A stretch of 64,000 nt of DNA from an uncultured Eubacteriales bacterium (GCA_900545805.1 URAL01000003.1:16033-80032); one strand, 5' to 3'. Shown: positions 17,552 to 26,253, counted from the stretch's first letter. The notes: generated by a model from the letters alone, not told the origin. Program-made: numbers and translations.

Positions 17552-18691
17552 ATGGATAAAATCATTTCTGTCTTTTTGGCTGCCGGTATCGTGCTTTCTC
17601 TGCTGCCGTTTTCGGCTCTCGCCGACGAGGAGCACGAGCTGTCGGCGCACAGCGCGATAGTCCTGTGCGCGGATACCGGCGATGTGCTGTTTGAAAAAAA
17701 TGCGGACGAGCGGATGCTCATTGCCAGCATAACAAAGATCATGACTGCCATTGTCGTTATTGAAAACGCCGAGCTTGACGATCAAATTGTTATAAAGCCC
17801 GAATGGAGCTCTGTCGAGGGCTCGAGCATGTATGCAAACCCGGGTCAAAGCTACACCGTGCGGGAGCTTTTATACGGTATGATGCTCAACTCCGGAAACG
17901 ATGCCGCGGCGGCTTTGGCATGCACTCTCTGCGGCAATGAGAGCAGCTTTGCCGAGAAAATGAACGAAAAGGCCCGTGAGCTCGGCCTCGAAAACACATC
18001 GTTTTGCAATCCGCACGGCCTGGATAACGAGGGGCATTATTCAAGTGCCCGCGATATGGCAAGACTCACTGCTTACTGCATGAAAAATGATACCTTTAAA
18101 AGCATCGTATCGACAAACTGCGCTGTCATAAAGGGCGTGACTTATTATAATCATAACCGCCTGCTGCGCGAATATGAGGGCTGCATCGGTGTAAAAACAG
18201 GCTATACCATAGCTGCCGGCAGAACGCTTGTCAGCTGCGCCGAGCGCGGAGGCATGAGACTTGTGTGCGTAACACTCAACGCCCCAGACGATTGGAACGA
18301 TCACAAATATCTGCTGGATAAGGTGTTTTCGGATTATCGTATTGTGTTATATGATGCCGATAGCTTCAGGATCTCGCTCGATGTTGCCTCGGCCGCCGTT
18401 AGCATCGCTGAGGCCGTACCCGAAAACGAGATAAAGCTCCTTGTACGCTCGGATGATGAGCTCGACGTTAAGCTTGAAGTGCCGCGCATATTATTCGCCG
18501 GCGGAATAGAGGGGGAGAAGGTTGGAGTGCTCAGCGTATTTATAAACGGCTCTCTTGCGGCACAGGGGAATTTGGTTTATACTAAAAATATAAAGGTTGA
18601 TCCCGCTCAGAGGCTAATGCCCTATGAGCGGATATTAAGAATATTTGATACGACGATCAGACCGTACTATGTCGAAGGAGAAGCAAAATGA
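17552..18691 (+). CDS. dacF: D-alanyl-D-alanine carboxypeptidase (DacF-type)
   Basis: A 379-residue S11 peptidase (low-molecular-weight penicillin-binding protein). A signal peptide ends near residue 24 (ALADEE). Active-site motifs are SITK (S59-K62), SGN (114-116) and KTG (215-217). The C-terminal beta domain ends in an amphipathic tail (YERILRIFDTTIRPYYVEG). It trims peptidoglycan stem peptides. Its position after ytfJ and before an rluB-like gene parallels the dacB-spmA-spmB-rluB region of Bacillus, but no spmA/spmB are present. Whether it is vegetative or sporulation-specific is not shown by the sequence. Confidence 0.93.
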   Translation: MDKIISVFLAAGIVLSLLPFSALADEEHELSAHSAIVLCADTGDVLFEKNADERMLIASITKIMTAIVVIENAELDDQIVIKPEWSSVEGSSMYANPGQSYTVRELLYGMMLNSGNDAAAALACTLCGNESSFAEKMNEKARELGLENTSFCNPHGLDNEGHYSSARDMARLTAYCMKNDTFKSIVSTNCAVIKGVTYYNHNRLLREYEGCIGVKTGYTIAAGRTLVSCAERGGMRLVCVTLNAPDDWNDHKYLLDKVFSDYRIVLYDADSFRISLDVASAAVSIAEAVPENEIKLLVRSDDELDVKLEVPRILFAGGIEGEKVGVLSVFINGSLAAQGNLVYTKNIKVDPAQRLMPYERILRIFDTTIRPYYVEGEAK

Positions 18692-19395
18692 AGCAGCGAC
18701 TTCAAAAGCTTATATCCGCCGCAGGAATGGCATCACGCCGCAGGAGCGAGGAGCTTATAAAAATGGGAAAGGTGACCGTAAACGGCATCCCGGCCTCGCT
18801 CGGCGACAGCGCAGACCCCGAGACCGACATTATCTGTGTTGACGGCAGACTTTTAGCCGAGCCTGCCGAGCGGACGTACATAATGCTGTATAAGCCCCGT
18901 GGCTATGTAACAACATTAAAGGACGAAAAAAACCGGCGCTGCGTCAGCGAGCTTGTCAGGGACGTAGGCGTTCGACTGTATCCCGTGGGAAGGCTCGATA
19001 TGTATTCCGAGGGGCTTCTTATCATGACCGATGACGGAGAATTTGCAAACCGGCTTATGCATCCATCATCGCAGACGGATAAGACCTATCATGCTTGGGT
19101 CAAGGGTGCGTGCAGTGAAACGGCGCTCAAGGTGCTCAGAAGCCCGCTCGTCATAGACGGGTACAGAATAAGTCCGGCTGAGGTCAAAGTCATAAGATCA
19201 GGCGAGGACTATACGCAGCTGTCTATCCGCATCCACGAGGGCAGAAATCGCCAAATCAGAAAAATGTGCGACTGCGCCGGCCTCAAGCTCACAAAGCTCA
19301 AGCGCATATCCGAGGGAAGCCTATCCATAGGTGCACTCAAGCCCGGCCATTGGAGGTATCTCACGGAAGATGAATTGCAAGATTTACTGATGTGA
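18688..19395 (+). CDS. rluB: Pseudouridine synthase (RluB/RsuA family)
   Basis: A 235-residue enzyme with an N-terminal S4 RNA-binding domain (LQKLISAAGMASRRRSEELI) and the catalytic motif GRLDMYSEGLLIMTDDG with its aspartate, followed by HEGRNRQIRKMCD. It modifies uridine in rRNA; RluB (23S 2605) is most likely from the neighbourhood, with RsuA/RluE types as alternatives. The ATG overlaps the dacF stop (ATGA), and AAGGAG precedes it. Confidence 0.9.
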   Translation: MKQRLQKLISAAGMASRRRSEELIKMGKVTVNGIPASLGDSADPETDIICVDGRLLAEPAERTYIMLYKPRGYVTTLKDEKNRRCVSELVRDVGVRLYPVGRLDMYSEGLLIMTDDGEFANRLMHPSSQTDKTYHAWVKGACSETALKVLRSPLVIDGYRISPAEVKVIRSGEDYTQLSIRIHEGRNRQIRKMCDCAGLKLTKLKRISEGSLSIGALKPGHWRYLTEDELQDLLM

Positions 19396-19467
19396 TGAAA
19401 CTCTTAAACTTGAAAACTTTTAGTTATCTGCCCCAAACACACGATTATTTGCAAGTTTTGTGGGGAT

Positions 19468-19492
19468 AAATTGCAAAATGCTATTGCAATTT
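19468..19492 (+). promoter_or_regulatory. Operator-like inverted repeat upstream of the RpiR gene
   Basis: AAATTGCAA (19468-19476) and TTGCAATTT (19484-19492) are perfect inverted copies separated by seven bases. A third TTGCAA lies at 19449-19454. The right arm forms the -35 of the promoter below, so binding would block RNA polymerase. Confidence 0.65.
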
Positions 19493-19512
19493 CAGCGGAT
19501 TGAAAGTAGAAT
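19484..19512 (+). promoter_or_regulatory. Promoter of the rpiR-baiN-cmk-ispH/rpsA operon
   Basis: TTGCAA (19484-19489), a 17-base spacer and TAGAAT (19507-19512), 33 bases before the RpiR start. Confidence 0.65.
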
Positions 19513-19544
19513 AAGGCGTATGTTCTAACATGGAGATGATTATT

Positions 19545-20420
19545 ATGGAAAACGATCTTCTTAAAGTACTTTCAAAGGGCAGTAATCAGTTTTCAAAAGG
19601 GCAGCGGATCATTGCAAAATACATTTTGAATAACTATGATAAGGCGGCGTTCATGACGGCCGGCAGACTCGGAAAGATAGTCGGCGTAAGCGAGTCCACC
19701 GTTGTTCGTTTTGCTGCGGAGCTTGGCTATGACGGATATCCGAGCATGCGCAAGGCTCTGCAGGAAATGATACGAAACAGGCTTACATCCGTGCAGCGTA
19801 TTGAAGTGGCAAAGAGCATGATCGACGATAACGATATTGTGCGTTCTATAATCGGCAGCGACATTCAGAATCTTCAGGATACTCTTGAGGTACTAGAACA
19901 GGATAGATTCAATAAGTTTGTCGATTCAATCATAGAAGCAAAGAATATATACATTGTAGGCATGCGTACATCTACTTCACTGGCGACCTTCCTTGGGCTG
20001 TATTTAAATCTTCTTCGCAGTAATGTGAACGTTATTCACGACACGGCCGCAAGCGAGGTCTTTGAACAGATAATCAGAATTGGAGAGGGTGATTTGTTTA
20101 TCGCCATAAGCTTCCCACGCTACTCGAGCCATACGCTCGACGCGATGGAGTTTGCAAAAAAAATGGGCGCAATTACGGCAGCTATAACCGACGGACCCGC
20201 TTCGCCGCTTAACGGCATAGCTGATGTCTGTCTGCACGCAAAGAGCGACATGGTATCGTTCCTTGACTCGCTGGTAGCTCCCATGAGCCTTATTAACGCG
20301 ATAATCATAGCCGTCGGTATAAAGAACAAGGAAAACCTCTCAAAGACCTTTGAGAGGCTCGAGACAATCTGGTCTGAAAATAAAGTCTATGAACAGGCCG
20401 AGCATGGCGGTATAACATGA
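19545..20420 (+). CDS. MurR/RpiR family transcriptional regulator
   Basis: A 291-residue regulator. The N-terminal RpiR-type helix-turn-helix includes FSKGQRIIAKYIL, then VGVSESTVVRFAAELGYDGY. The C-terminal SIS domain, which binds sugar phosphates in this family, starts near NIYIVGMRTS and includes FIAISFPRYSSHTL. The ATG at 19545 has GGAGATG upstream; an ATG at 19530 is also in frame. Its own promoter carries an inverted repeat over the -35, suggesting autoregulation. The ligand is not evident: no sugar catabolic genes lie nearby. Confidence 0.92.
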   Translation: MENDLLKVLSKGSNQFSKGQRIIAKYILNNYDKAAFMTAGRLGKIVGVSESTVVRFAAELGYDGYPSMRKALQEMIRNRLTSVQRIEVAKSMIDDNDIVRSIIGSDIQNLQDTLEVLEQDRFNKFVDSIIEAKNIYIVGMRTSTSLATFLGLYLNLLRSNVNVIHDTAASEVFEQIIRIGEGDLFIAISFPRYSSHTLDAMEFAKKMGAITAAITDGPASPLNGIADVCLHAKSDMVSFLDSLVAPMSLINAIIIAVGIKNKENLSKTFERLETIWSENKVYEQAEHGGIT

Positions 20421-21646
20421 CAAAGCTCAGTGCTGACGCAGTTATCATCGGCGGCGGCGCAGCCGGCATGATGTGCAGCCTTATTGCAGCGCAGCGAGGT
20501 CTTGATGTTATACTGCTTGAGCCGAACAAGATGCTCGGCCGCAAGGTGCGCATAACCGGCAAGGGACGCTGTAATGTTACGAATAACTGCGACATAAAGG
20601 ACTTTCTTGACAACATACCCGGTGACGGGAGGTTTTTATACAGTGCACTCAGCAAGTTCTCGCCTCGAGACACGATGAGATTTTTTGAATCGCTCGGTCT
20701 GCCGCTCAAAACCGAGCGCGGAAACAGGGTCTTTCCGGTGTCGGACAACGCAAATGACGTTGCAGGGACGCTGACCCGTAATATTGAGCGCAGCGGCGTT
20801 CAGCGTATACGCGAGAGTGCAGAGCATATAATCTGCGAAAACGACGCCGTATGCGGCGTTAAGACAGGATCCGGCGTTATCGGCTGCCGTGCCGCCGTCA
20901 TATGCACAGGCGGACTTTCATATCCGCTCACGGGCTCGACGGGAGCCGGCTATAAAATGGCTCGGGAGCTTGGTCACAGCATAACGACCTGCCGTCCGTC
21001 GCTCGTTCCTCTGGAAAGCAATGATGAATACTGCGCGCAGATGCAGGGTTTTTCGCTCAAAAACGTGACACTCTCGGCATATGAGGACGATAAGCTTATT
21101 TTCCGTGAGCTCGGCGAAATGCTGTTTACGCATTTCGGCGTATCGGGACCGCTGGTGCTGTCGGCAAGCTCGCATATGCGCAATTTCGGCAGGGCGAAAT
21201 ATCGCCTGAGTATTGACCTCAAGCCCGCGCTCGATGAGAAAAAGCTCGACGCGAGACTTCTGCGCGACTTTGAAAAGTACGCAAACCGTGATTTTGCAAA
21301 CTCGCTGTGCGATCTTGCGGGAAAAACGATGATACCCGTTCTCGTTGAGCTGTCCGGGATCCCGCCGGAGGAAAAGGTGAATTCCATAACCAGAGAGCAG
21401 CGCCATGCGCTTTTGAAGCTTTTTAAAGAATTCCCCGTGTCGATCTCCGGGCCGCGCCCCATTGATGAGGCCATAGTCACCTCCGGCGGTGTTGCGACAA
21501 GGGAGATAAACCCGCGCACCATGGAGTCGAAGCTCGTAAGCGGACTTTACTTTGCCGGAGAGGTTATGGATCTTGACGCGTACACAGGCGGCTTTAATCT
21601 GCAGATCGCGTGGTCAACGGCATACGTTGCCGCAAATTCGTTATAA
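20417..21646 (+). CDS. NAD(P)/FAD-dependent oxidoreductase (BaiN/YhiN, HI0933-like)
   Basis: A 409-residue flavoprotein. The N-terminal dinucleotide fold is ADAVIIGGGAAGMMCSLIAAQRG, followed by NKMLGRKVRITGKGRCNVTNNC, diagnostic of the HI0933/YhiN group. Near the end are VTSGGVATREINPRTMESK and GLYFAGEVMDLDAYTGGFNLQ. The substrate is unknown; the name BaiN comes from a bile-acid-induced homologue and should not be read as function. The start overlaps the RpiR stop by four bases, and cmk follows, the same order as in other Clostridia. Confidence 0.92.
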   Translation: MTKLSADAVIIGGGAAGMMCSLIAAQRGLDVILLEPNKMLGRKVRITGKGRCNVTNNCDIKDFLDNIPGDGRFLYSALSKFSPRDTMRFFESLGLPLKTERGNRVFPVSDNANDVAGTLTRNIERSGVQRIRESAEHIICENDAVCGVKTGSGVIGCRAAVICTGGLSYPLTGSTGAGYKMARELGHSITTCRPSLVPLESNDEYCAQMQGFSLKNVTLSAYEDDKLIFRELGEMLFTHFGVSGPLVLSASSHMRNFGRAKYRLSIDLKPALDEKKLDARLLRDFEKYANRDFANSLCDLAGKTMIPVLVELSGIPPEEKVNSITREQRHALLKLFKEFPVSISGPRPIDEAIVTSGGVATREINPRTMESKLVSGLYFAGEVMDLDAYTGGFNLQIAWSTAYVAANSL

Positions 21647-21659
21647 GGATGGATATGCT

Positions 21660-22349
21660 ATGATATCAATAGCCATCGACGGCCCGTCCGGCGCCGGAAA
21701 GAGCACAATATCCCGAAAAGCGGCTGAGATATTCGGCTTTATATACGTCGATACAGGCGCTATATACAGGACCATAGGCCTTGCCTCAAAAATACGCGGC
21801 ATCAGCCTTGACGATAAGGCGGCCGTCATGGAAATGCTGACTAAGCTTAATATAGAGTTAAAATACAATGAGTCCGGCGAGCAGCATATGTATCTTGACG
21901 GAAAGGATGTTTCCCGGGACATACGTCTGCCCGAGGTGTCAATGCTTGCGTCGAAGGTCTCGGCAATACCCGAGGTGAGAACCTTTCTTGTTGATATGCA
22001 GCGCGATATGGCAAAGAAATACGACGTTATCATGGATGGACGCGATATAGGAACGGTCATATTGCCGGATGCCGATCTTAAGATATTTCTCACCGCCGAC
22101 GTTAATGACCGCGCACAGCGCCGCTATGAAGAGCTCCGTACAAAGGGAATGTTAAAGCCGTTTGACGAGGTTCTCGCCGAGATGAAGCAGCGCGACGAGC
22201 AGGATACGCTTCGTGCGGCAGCGCCATTAAAAGCCGCCGAGGATGCTGTTATGCTTGACACGAGCGGGAATACGCTTGAGCAGAGCATTGCGGAGGTCTG
22301 CCGTCTTATTGCTGACAGAACGGGCAGAAGATTCGGTGGCTTAGCATGA
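21660..22349 (+). CDS. cmk: Cytidylate kinase
   Basis: A 229-residue (d)CMP kinase. The P-loop is [19 protein letters not shown], then FIYVDTGAIYRTIGL and VIMDGRDIGTVILPDADLK. It makes CDP/dCDP from CMP/dCMP. I chose ATG 21660 (ribosome site AAGGATGG); the frame is open upstream inside the flavoprotein gene but shows no family similarity. It overlaps ispH by four bases. Confidence 0.97.
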   Translation: MISIAIDGPSGAGKSTISRKAAEIFGFIYVDTGAIYRTIGLASKIRGISLDDKAAVMEMLTKLNIELKYNESGEQHMYLDGKDVSRDIRLPEVSMLASKVSAIPEVRTFLVDMQRDMAKKYDVIMDGRDIGTVILPDADLKIFLTADVNDRAQRRYEELRTKGMLKPFDEVLAEMKQRDEQDTLRAAAPLKAAEDAVMLDTSGNTLEQSIAEVCRLIADRTGRRFGGLA

Positions 22350-24385
22350 ACAGAATCATAACAGCCAAAAGCGCGGGCTTCTGCTTCGGCGTGAGCCGCT
22401 CGGTCGATATGGCGCAGAGGCTCCTTGAGGCAGGCGGCGCGTATTCGCTCGGCCAGCTCATACACAATGATGATGTTGTACGCCGTTTTGAAAAAGAGGG
22501 ACTTCGTGTGATAAGCTCGCCCGACGAGCTGCCGCAGGGTGCGCGGGTCATGATACGCTCGCACGGTGTTTCAAAAGACATATACAGGCAGCTTGAGGAC
22601 AGAGGAGCGGAGATAACAGATGCTACCTGCCCAAAGGTAAAGCGTATACATGAGCTTGTAAGCTCAGCACACAGCGAGGGGAGATTTGTCGTCATAATCG
22701 GCATGCACGGACACCCGGAGGTTGAGGCCGTAAAGGGCTGGTGCGGCGACTGCGTTATATGCGAAAATACCGTAGAATTAGACGAGTGGTACGGAAAATT
22801 CGGCGAATTGTTGGATAAACCGATGACGATGGTAGTCCAAACGACCCAAACTCGTAGTAATTTTACCGAATGTGCAAGTTTCTTAAAAAAAAGATGTACA
22901 AATCTTCAAATCTTTGATACAATATGCGGTGCAACATCCATGCGTCAGGAAGAAGCCGCAAAATTGGCGGCAGAGTGCGATGCAATGGTCGTCATAGGCG
23001 GCAAGCACAGCGCCAACAGCGTTCACCTTTCGGTGATATGCTCTGAGCTTTGCCCTAATGTTCAGTTTATTGAAAATGCAGATGAGCTGGATACAGACAA
23101 GCTCAGGAATGCCTGTACCGTCGGCATTACGGCAGGAGCGTCCACGCCTGCGTGGATAATTAAGGAGGTAAGTAACAAGATGAGCGAAGAAATCAAAATT
23201 GATGCTGCTGCAGCAGAAGAGAAGGAGATGTCCTTCGACGAAATGCTGGAGGAATCCATCAAGACTATATATAATGGAGATAAGGTAACCGGCACTGTCG
23301 TTGCCATTACCGGCACTGAAGTCAGTGTCGATATCGGCACCAAGTATTCAGGCTTCATTCCCACCACTGAGTTCACCGATGACGGCATTAAGGTTGAAGA
23401 CGCTGTCAAGGTCGGCGATACCATTGAAGCAGTCGTTGTCCGAGTTAACGATGTCGAAGGCACCGTTATGCTCTCCAAAAAGCGCCTTGATGCAGCGAAG
23501 AGCTGGACTATGGTCGAAGAGGCCGTCGAAAGCGGCGAGTTTCTTGAAGGCACCGTTACTGAGATCAACAAGGGCGGCGTAGTAGTTAATGTCAATGGCA
23601 TTCGCGTATTTGTTCCGGCTTCTCAGTCCGGTCTGCCAAAGGAAGCGGATATGAATCAGCTTCTCAAACAGAAAGTTCGCGTTAAGATCACAGAGGTCAA
23701 CCGCAGCCGCAAGCGCGTCGTCGGTTCCATCCGTGCCGTCGCTCAGAAGGAGCGCCGCGAAAGGGCAGAGGCAATCTGGAATGAGATGGAGGTCGGCAAG
23801 AAGTATCACGGTGTCGTCAAGTCCATGACCAGCTATGGCGCATTTGTCGATATCGGCGGCATCGATGGCATGGTTCACGTCTCCGAAATGAGCTGGAGCC
23901 GCATAAAGAACCCCGCCGAGGTATTTAATATCGGCGACGAGGTTGATGTCTATGTAATCAGCTTCGACAAGGAAAAGAAAAAAATCTCCCTCGGCTACAA
24001 GGATCCCAATGAGAATCCCTGGGTCAAGTTCACCACCACCTATAATGTAGGTGATACTGCCGAGGTCAAGATCGTAAAGCTTATGACCTTCGGTGCTTTT
24101 GCCGAAGTTCTGCCCGGCGTTGACGGCCTGATCCACATTTCTCAGATTGCAAACCGTCGTATCGGCAAGCCCGAAGAGGTTCTCTCTGTCGGCGATGTTG
24201 TCGAGGCTAAGATTACCGCTATCGACACCGAGAACCACAAGATATCTCTGTCCATCCGCGCACTCGCAGAACCTGCAGCCGCTGAGGTCAAAGAAGTCCC
24301 CGAGGTTGAGGATAACGGCGAGGACGCGCTCGTCTACGAAGTATCCACCAATGGCGAAGCTAAGGGCGAGATAGTCGAAGAGTAA
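22346..24385 (+). CDS. ispH-rpsA: Fused 4-hydroxy-3-methylbut-2-enyl diphosphate reductase / ribosomal protein S1
   Basis: A 679-residue fusion. Residues 1-278 are IspH, the last MEP-pathway enzyme, with [4Fe-4S] ligands C13 (SAGFCFGVSR), C95 (DATCPKVKRIH) and C194 (DTICGATS), plus H40, H73, H121/H123 and the SAN motif at 222-224. From M279 begins an S1 protein with four S1 RNA-binding repeats, beginning about GDKVTGTVVAITG, GEFLEGTVTEINKGG, GKKYHGVVKSMTSYG and GDTAEVKIVKLMTFG, then an acidic tail. This fusion is known in Clostridia. M279 is preceded by a perfect Shine-Dalgarno, so free S1 can probably also be made. Codon use shifts sharply to highly expressed style after M279. Confidence 0.95.
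   Translation: MNRIITAKSAGFCFGVSRSVDMAQRLLEAGGAYSLGQLIHNDDVVRRFEKEGLRVISSPDELPQGARVMIRSHGVSKDIYRQLEDRGAEITDATCPKVKRIHELVSSAHSEGRFVVIIGMHGHPEVEAVKGWCGDCVICENTVELDEWYGKFGELLDKPMTMVVQTTQTRSNFTECASFLKKRCTNLQIFDTICGATSMRQEEAAKLAAECDAMVVIGGKHSANSVHLSVICSELCPNVQFIENADELDTDKLRNACTVGITAGASTPAWIIKEVSNKMSEEIKIDAAAAEEKEMSFDEMLEESIKTIYNGDKVTGTVVAITGTEVSVDIGTKYSGFIPTTEFTDDGIKVEDAVKVGDTIEAVVVRVNDVEGTVMLSKKRLDAAKSWTMVEEAVESGEFLEGTVTEINKGGVVVNVNGIRVFVPASQSGLPKEADMNQLLKQKVRVKITEVNRSRKRVVGSIRAVAQKERRERAEAIWNEMEVGKKYHGVVKSMTSYGAFVDIGGIDGMVHVSEMSWSRIKNPAEVFNIGDEVDVYVISFDKEKKKISLGYKDPNENPWVKFTTTYNVGDTAEVKIVKLMTFGAFAEVLPGVDGLIHISQIANRRIGKPEEVLSVGDVVEAKITAIDTENHKISLSIRALAEPAAAEVKEVPEVEDNGEDALVYEVSTNGEAKGEIVEE
22895..22923 (+). 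promoter_or_regulatory. Possible internal promoter inside ispH for the S1 part
   Basis: TGTACA (22895-22900), 17-base spacer, TACAAT (22918-22923), in a locally AT-rich part of the IspH domain with unusual codons, 257 bases before the S1 start. Only the sequence match supports it. Confidence 0.35.
23162..23182 (+). promoter_or_regulatory. rpsA: Internal ribosome-binding site and start for S1
   Basis: AAGGAGGT at 23162-23169 is followed after ten bases by an in-frame ATG at 23180 (M279, MSEEIK). The strength and spacing equal those of the best gene starts in this window, although the site lies inside a longer gene. Confidence 0.7.
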
Positions 24386-24406
24386 TACAGTTTAACATCC
24401 TGTAAT

Positions 24407-24437
24407 AGCCTGCCGCATGTGCGGCAGGCTGTTTTTA
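24407..24437 (+). terminator. Rho-independent terminator of ispH-rpsA
   Basis: AGCCTGCCGC, loop ATGT, GCGGCAGGCT, then GTTTTTA. A ten-base perfect stem. Confidence 0.93.
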
Positions 24438-24468
24438 TTGAAAAACCAACGGAATCGCGTTAATTTCC

Positions 24469-24497
24469 TTGCAAAAAAACAACATTTTGTGTATAAT
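24469..24497 (+). promoter_or_regulatory. Promoter of carD-ispD-ispF
   Basis: TTGCAA (24469-24474), 17-base spacer, TATAAT (24492-24497), directly after the ispH-rpsA terminator. Confidence 0.75.
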
Positions 24498-24527
24498 TAT
24501 ATTAATCGATTCTAAGGAGGAGTGGTC

Positions 24528-25010
24528 TTGTTCAAGATTGGCGATTACATTGCACATCCGATGCACGGCGCGGGCGTTATTGAGAGTATTGTTACTAAAA
24601 AAATCAACGGCGCTCAACGGGACTACTATGTCCTTAAGCTGCCCGTGGGTGATATGGTCGTTATGGTGCCGGTAGTCGGCTGTGAGGATATAGGCGTGAG
24701 GGCTATAATATCCCGCAGCGAGGCCGAAAATGTTTTTGACGCATTTAACGAGCTTGAAATATCCATGACACAGAACTGGAATAAGCGTTACCGTGAGAAT
24801 ATGGATAAGATAAAAAGCGGGAATCTGCTTGATGTTGCGGCTGTTGTAAAGGGGCTTATGTGCAGGGATAATGAGCGCGGCCTTTCTACCGGCGAGCGTA
24901 AAATGCTCCATTCGGCAAAGCAGATACTCATATCCGAGCTCGTAGTTGCCACCGAGATGGATTATGATGGGGTTGAAAGAAGATTGTGCTCGGCACTTAA
25001 AGAGGGGTAA
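24528..25010 (+). CDS. CarD family transcription factor (CarD_CdnL_TRCF domain)
   Basis: A 160-residue protein. The N-terminal RNA-polymerase-interacting domain opens FKIGDYIAHPMHGAGVIESI and continues YYVLKLPVGDMVVMVPV; the C-terminal half is helical. CarD/CdnL proteins bind the RNA polymerase beta subunit and stabilise open complexes, often at rRNA promoters. A TTG at 24528, seven bases after GGAGG, fits the family start better than the GTG at 24522. ispD follows after five bases. Confidence 0.92.
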   Translation: MFKIGDYIAHPMHGAGVIESIVTKKINGAQRDYYVLKLPVGDMVVMVPVVGCEDIGVRAIISRSEAENVFDAFNELEISMTQNWNKRYRENMDKIKSGNLLDVAAVVKGLMCRDNERGLSTGERKMLHSAKQILISELVVATEMDYDGVERRLCSALKEG

Positions 25011-25015
25011 GCATA

Positions 25016-25747
25016 TTGTCTATCATAAATAAGATATTTAAATTCAAATCGGATGACGATGATTTCTGTACGGCCGTCGTGCTCGCGGCAGGAAACTCGC
25101 AGCGCATGGGCAGGGATAAGATACTTATGCCGCTCGGCGGCATGCCCGTCATCGCACATACTCTTAAGGCGCTTCAGGCTTCCGAGTGTATTGATGAGAT
25201 CATTGTTGTGACCAGATACGAAAGTCTGCAGGAAATAGCGGATATCTGCCACGACTGCGGTATTACAAAAACGAGCAAGGTCATCCTCGGCGGAAAAACC
25301 AGGCTTGAGTCGTCGCTGCTCGGTGTAAGCAATGCCGATGAGAAAGCAAAATATATAGCCATTCATGACGGGGCACGCCCGTTTATAACAAACAGCCTTA
25401 TAGAGCGTGTCGTTCATTCTGCGCACCAGCATGATGCGTCGGCTCCGGCGATCGCGCCTACCGATACGGTGCGCGTTTTAAACGCAAAGGGTGCGGTTGC
25501 AGAAACGCCGTCAAGGGAGCTTGTCGCACTTATGCAGACGCCTCAGGTTTTTATGACGGAGATGATAAAGGCGGCGCTCACCCGCGCACAGCAAAAGGGC
25601 ATTAGAGTAACTGACGATTGCTCGGCGGTCGAAGCGATGGGCTATAAGGTTACGGTCGTCGCCGGAGACCCGAATAATATAAAGCTCACAACAGCGCGAG
25701 ATCTTTATATTGCAGAGGGCATTCTCGCCGAAAGGAGCGGTAAATAA
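25016..25747 (+). CDS. ispD: 2-C-methyl-D-erythritol 4-phosphate cytidylyltransferase
   Basis: A 243-residue nucleotidyltransferase that makes CDP-methylerythritol from MEP and CTP. The glycine-rich CTP loop is [20 protein letters not shown]; other family segments are [23 protein letters not shown] and [14 protein letters not shown]. The start is the TTG at 25016, with GAGGGG upstream. Its first ~18 residues ([15 protein letters not shown]) are a non-family extension, so a later start cannot be excluded. Its stop overlaps the ispF start (TAATG). Confidence 0.95.
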   Translation: MSIINKIFKFKSDDDDFCTAVVLAAGNSQRMGRDKILMPLGGMPVIAHTLKALQASECIDEIIVVTRYESLQEIADICHDCGITKTSKVILGGKTRLESSLLGVSNADEKAKYIAIHDGARPFITNSLIERVVHSAHQHDASAPAIAPTDTVRVLNAKGAVAETPSRELVALMQTPQVFMTEMIKAALTRAQQKGIRVTDDCSAVEAMGYKVTVVAGDPNNIKLTTARDLYIAEGILAERSGK

Positions 25748-26214
25748 TGCGTATCGGGCACGGATATGATGTTCATAAGCTCGTTGAAAACCGTAAGCTC
25801 ATCCTCGGTGGAGTCGACATCCCCTATGATAAGGGACTGCTTGGCCACTCGGACGCTGATGTTCTGGCCCATGCGCTTATGGATGCGCTGCTCGGTGCAG
25901 CGGCGCTTGGGGATATAGGCGGCCTGTTTCCCGATAACGATGACGCCTACCTCGGTGCCGACAGTATTGAGCTGCTTAAAAAAGTCATTGCACTTCTGAG
26001 GGAGCATGGATACGTATTGGTAAATGCCGACTGCACGATAATCGCGCAAAGCCCGAAGCTTAAGCCCTATATCGACGATATGCGTTCGACATTGGCCGAA
26101 GCCATGGGAGCTGAGCTTGACTCAGTAAGCGTTAAGGCCACCACCGAAGAGCATCTCGGCTTTACCGGCGAGGGGCTGGGCATCGCCGCGCACGCGGTCG
26201 TGCTTATAGACTGA
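25747..26214 (+). CDS. ispF: 2-C-methyl-D-erythritol 2,4-cyclodiphosphate synthase
   Basis: A 155-residue trimeric enzyme that cyclises CDP-ME 2-phosphate. The metal-binding motif is [12 protein letters not shown], and the signature is [20 protein letters not shown]. The end contains [21 protein letters not shown]. It overlaps ispD by one base. The intermediate kinase gene ispE is not in the window. Confidence 0.97.
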   Translation: MRIGHGYDVHKLVENRKLILGGVDIPYDKGLLGHSDADVLAHALMDALLGAAALGDIGGLFPDNDDAYLGADSIELLKKVIALLREHGYVLVNADCTIIAQSPKLKPYIDDMRSTLAEAMGAELDSVSVKATTEEHLGFTGEGLGIAAHAVVLID

Positions 26215-26220
26215 ACTTAA

Positions 26221-26253
26221 ATCAGGCAGCTTTTCGGCTGCCTGATAATTTTT
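26221..26253 (+). terminator. Rho-independent terminator of ispF
   Basis: ATCAGGCAGC and GCTGCCTGAT form a ten-base stem around TTTTCG, followed by AATTTTT. Confidence 0.92.

Noticed and set aside
23348..24238. A 296-codon minus-strand frame across the S1 repeats
   Set aside because: Shadow of a highly expressed gene with repeated codon patterns; no family resemblance.
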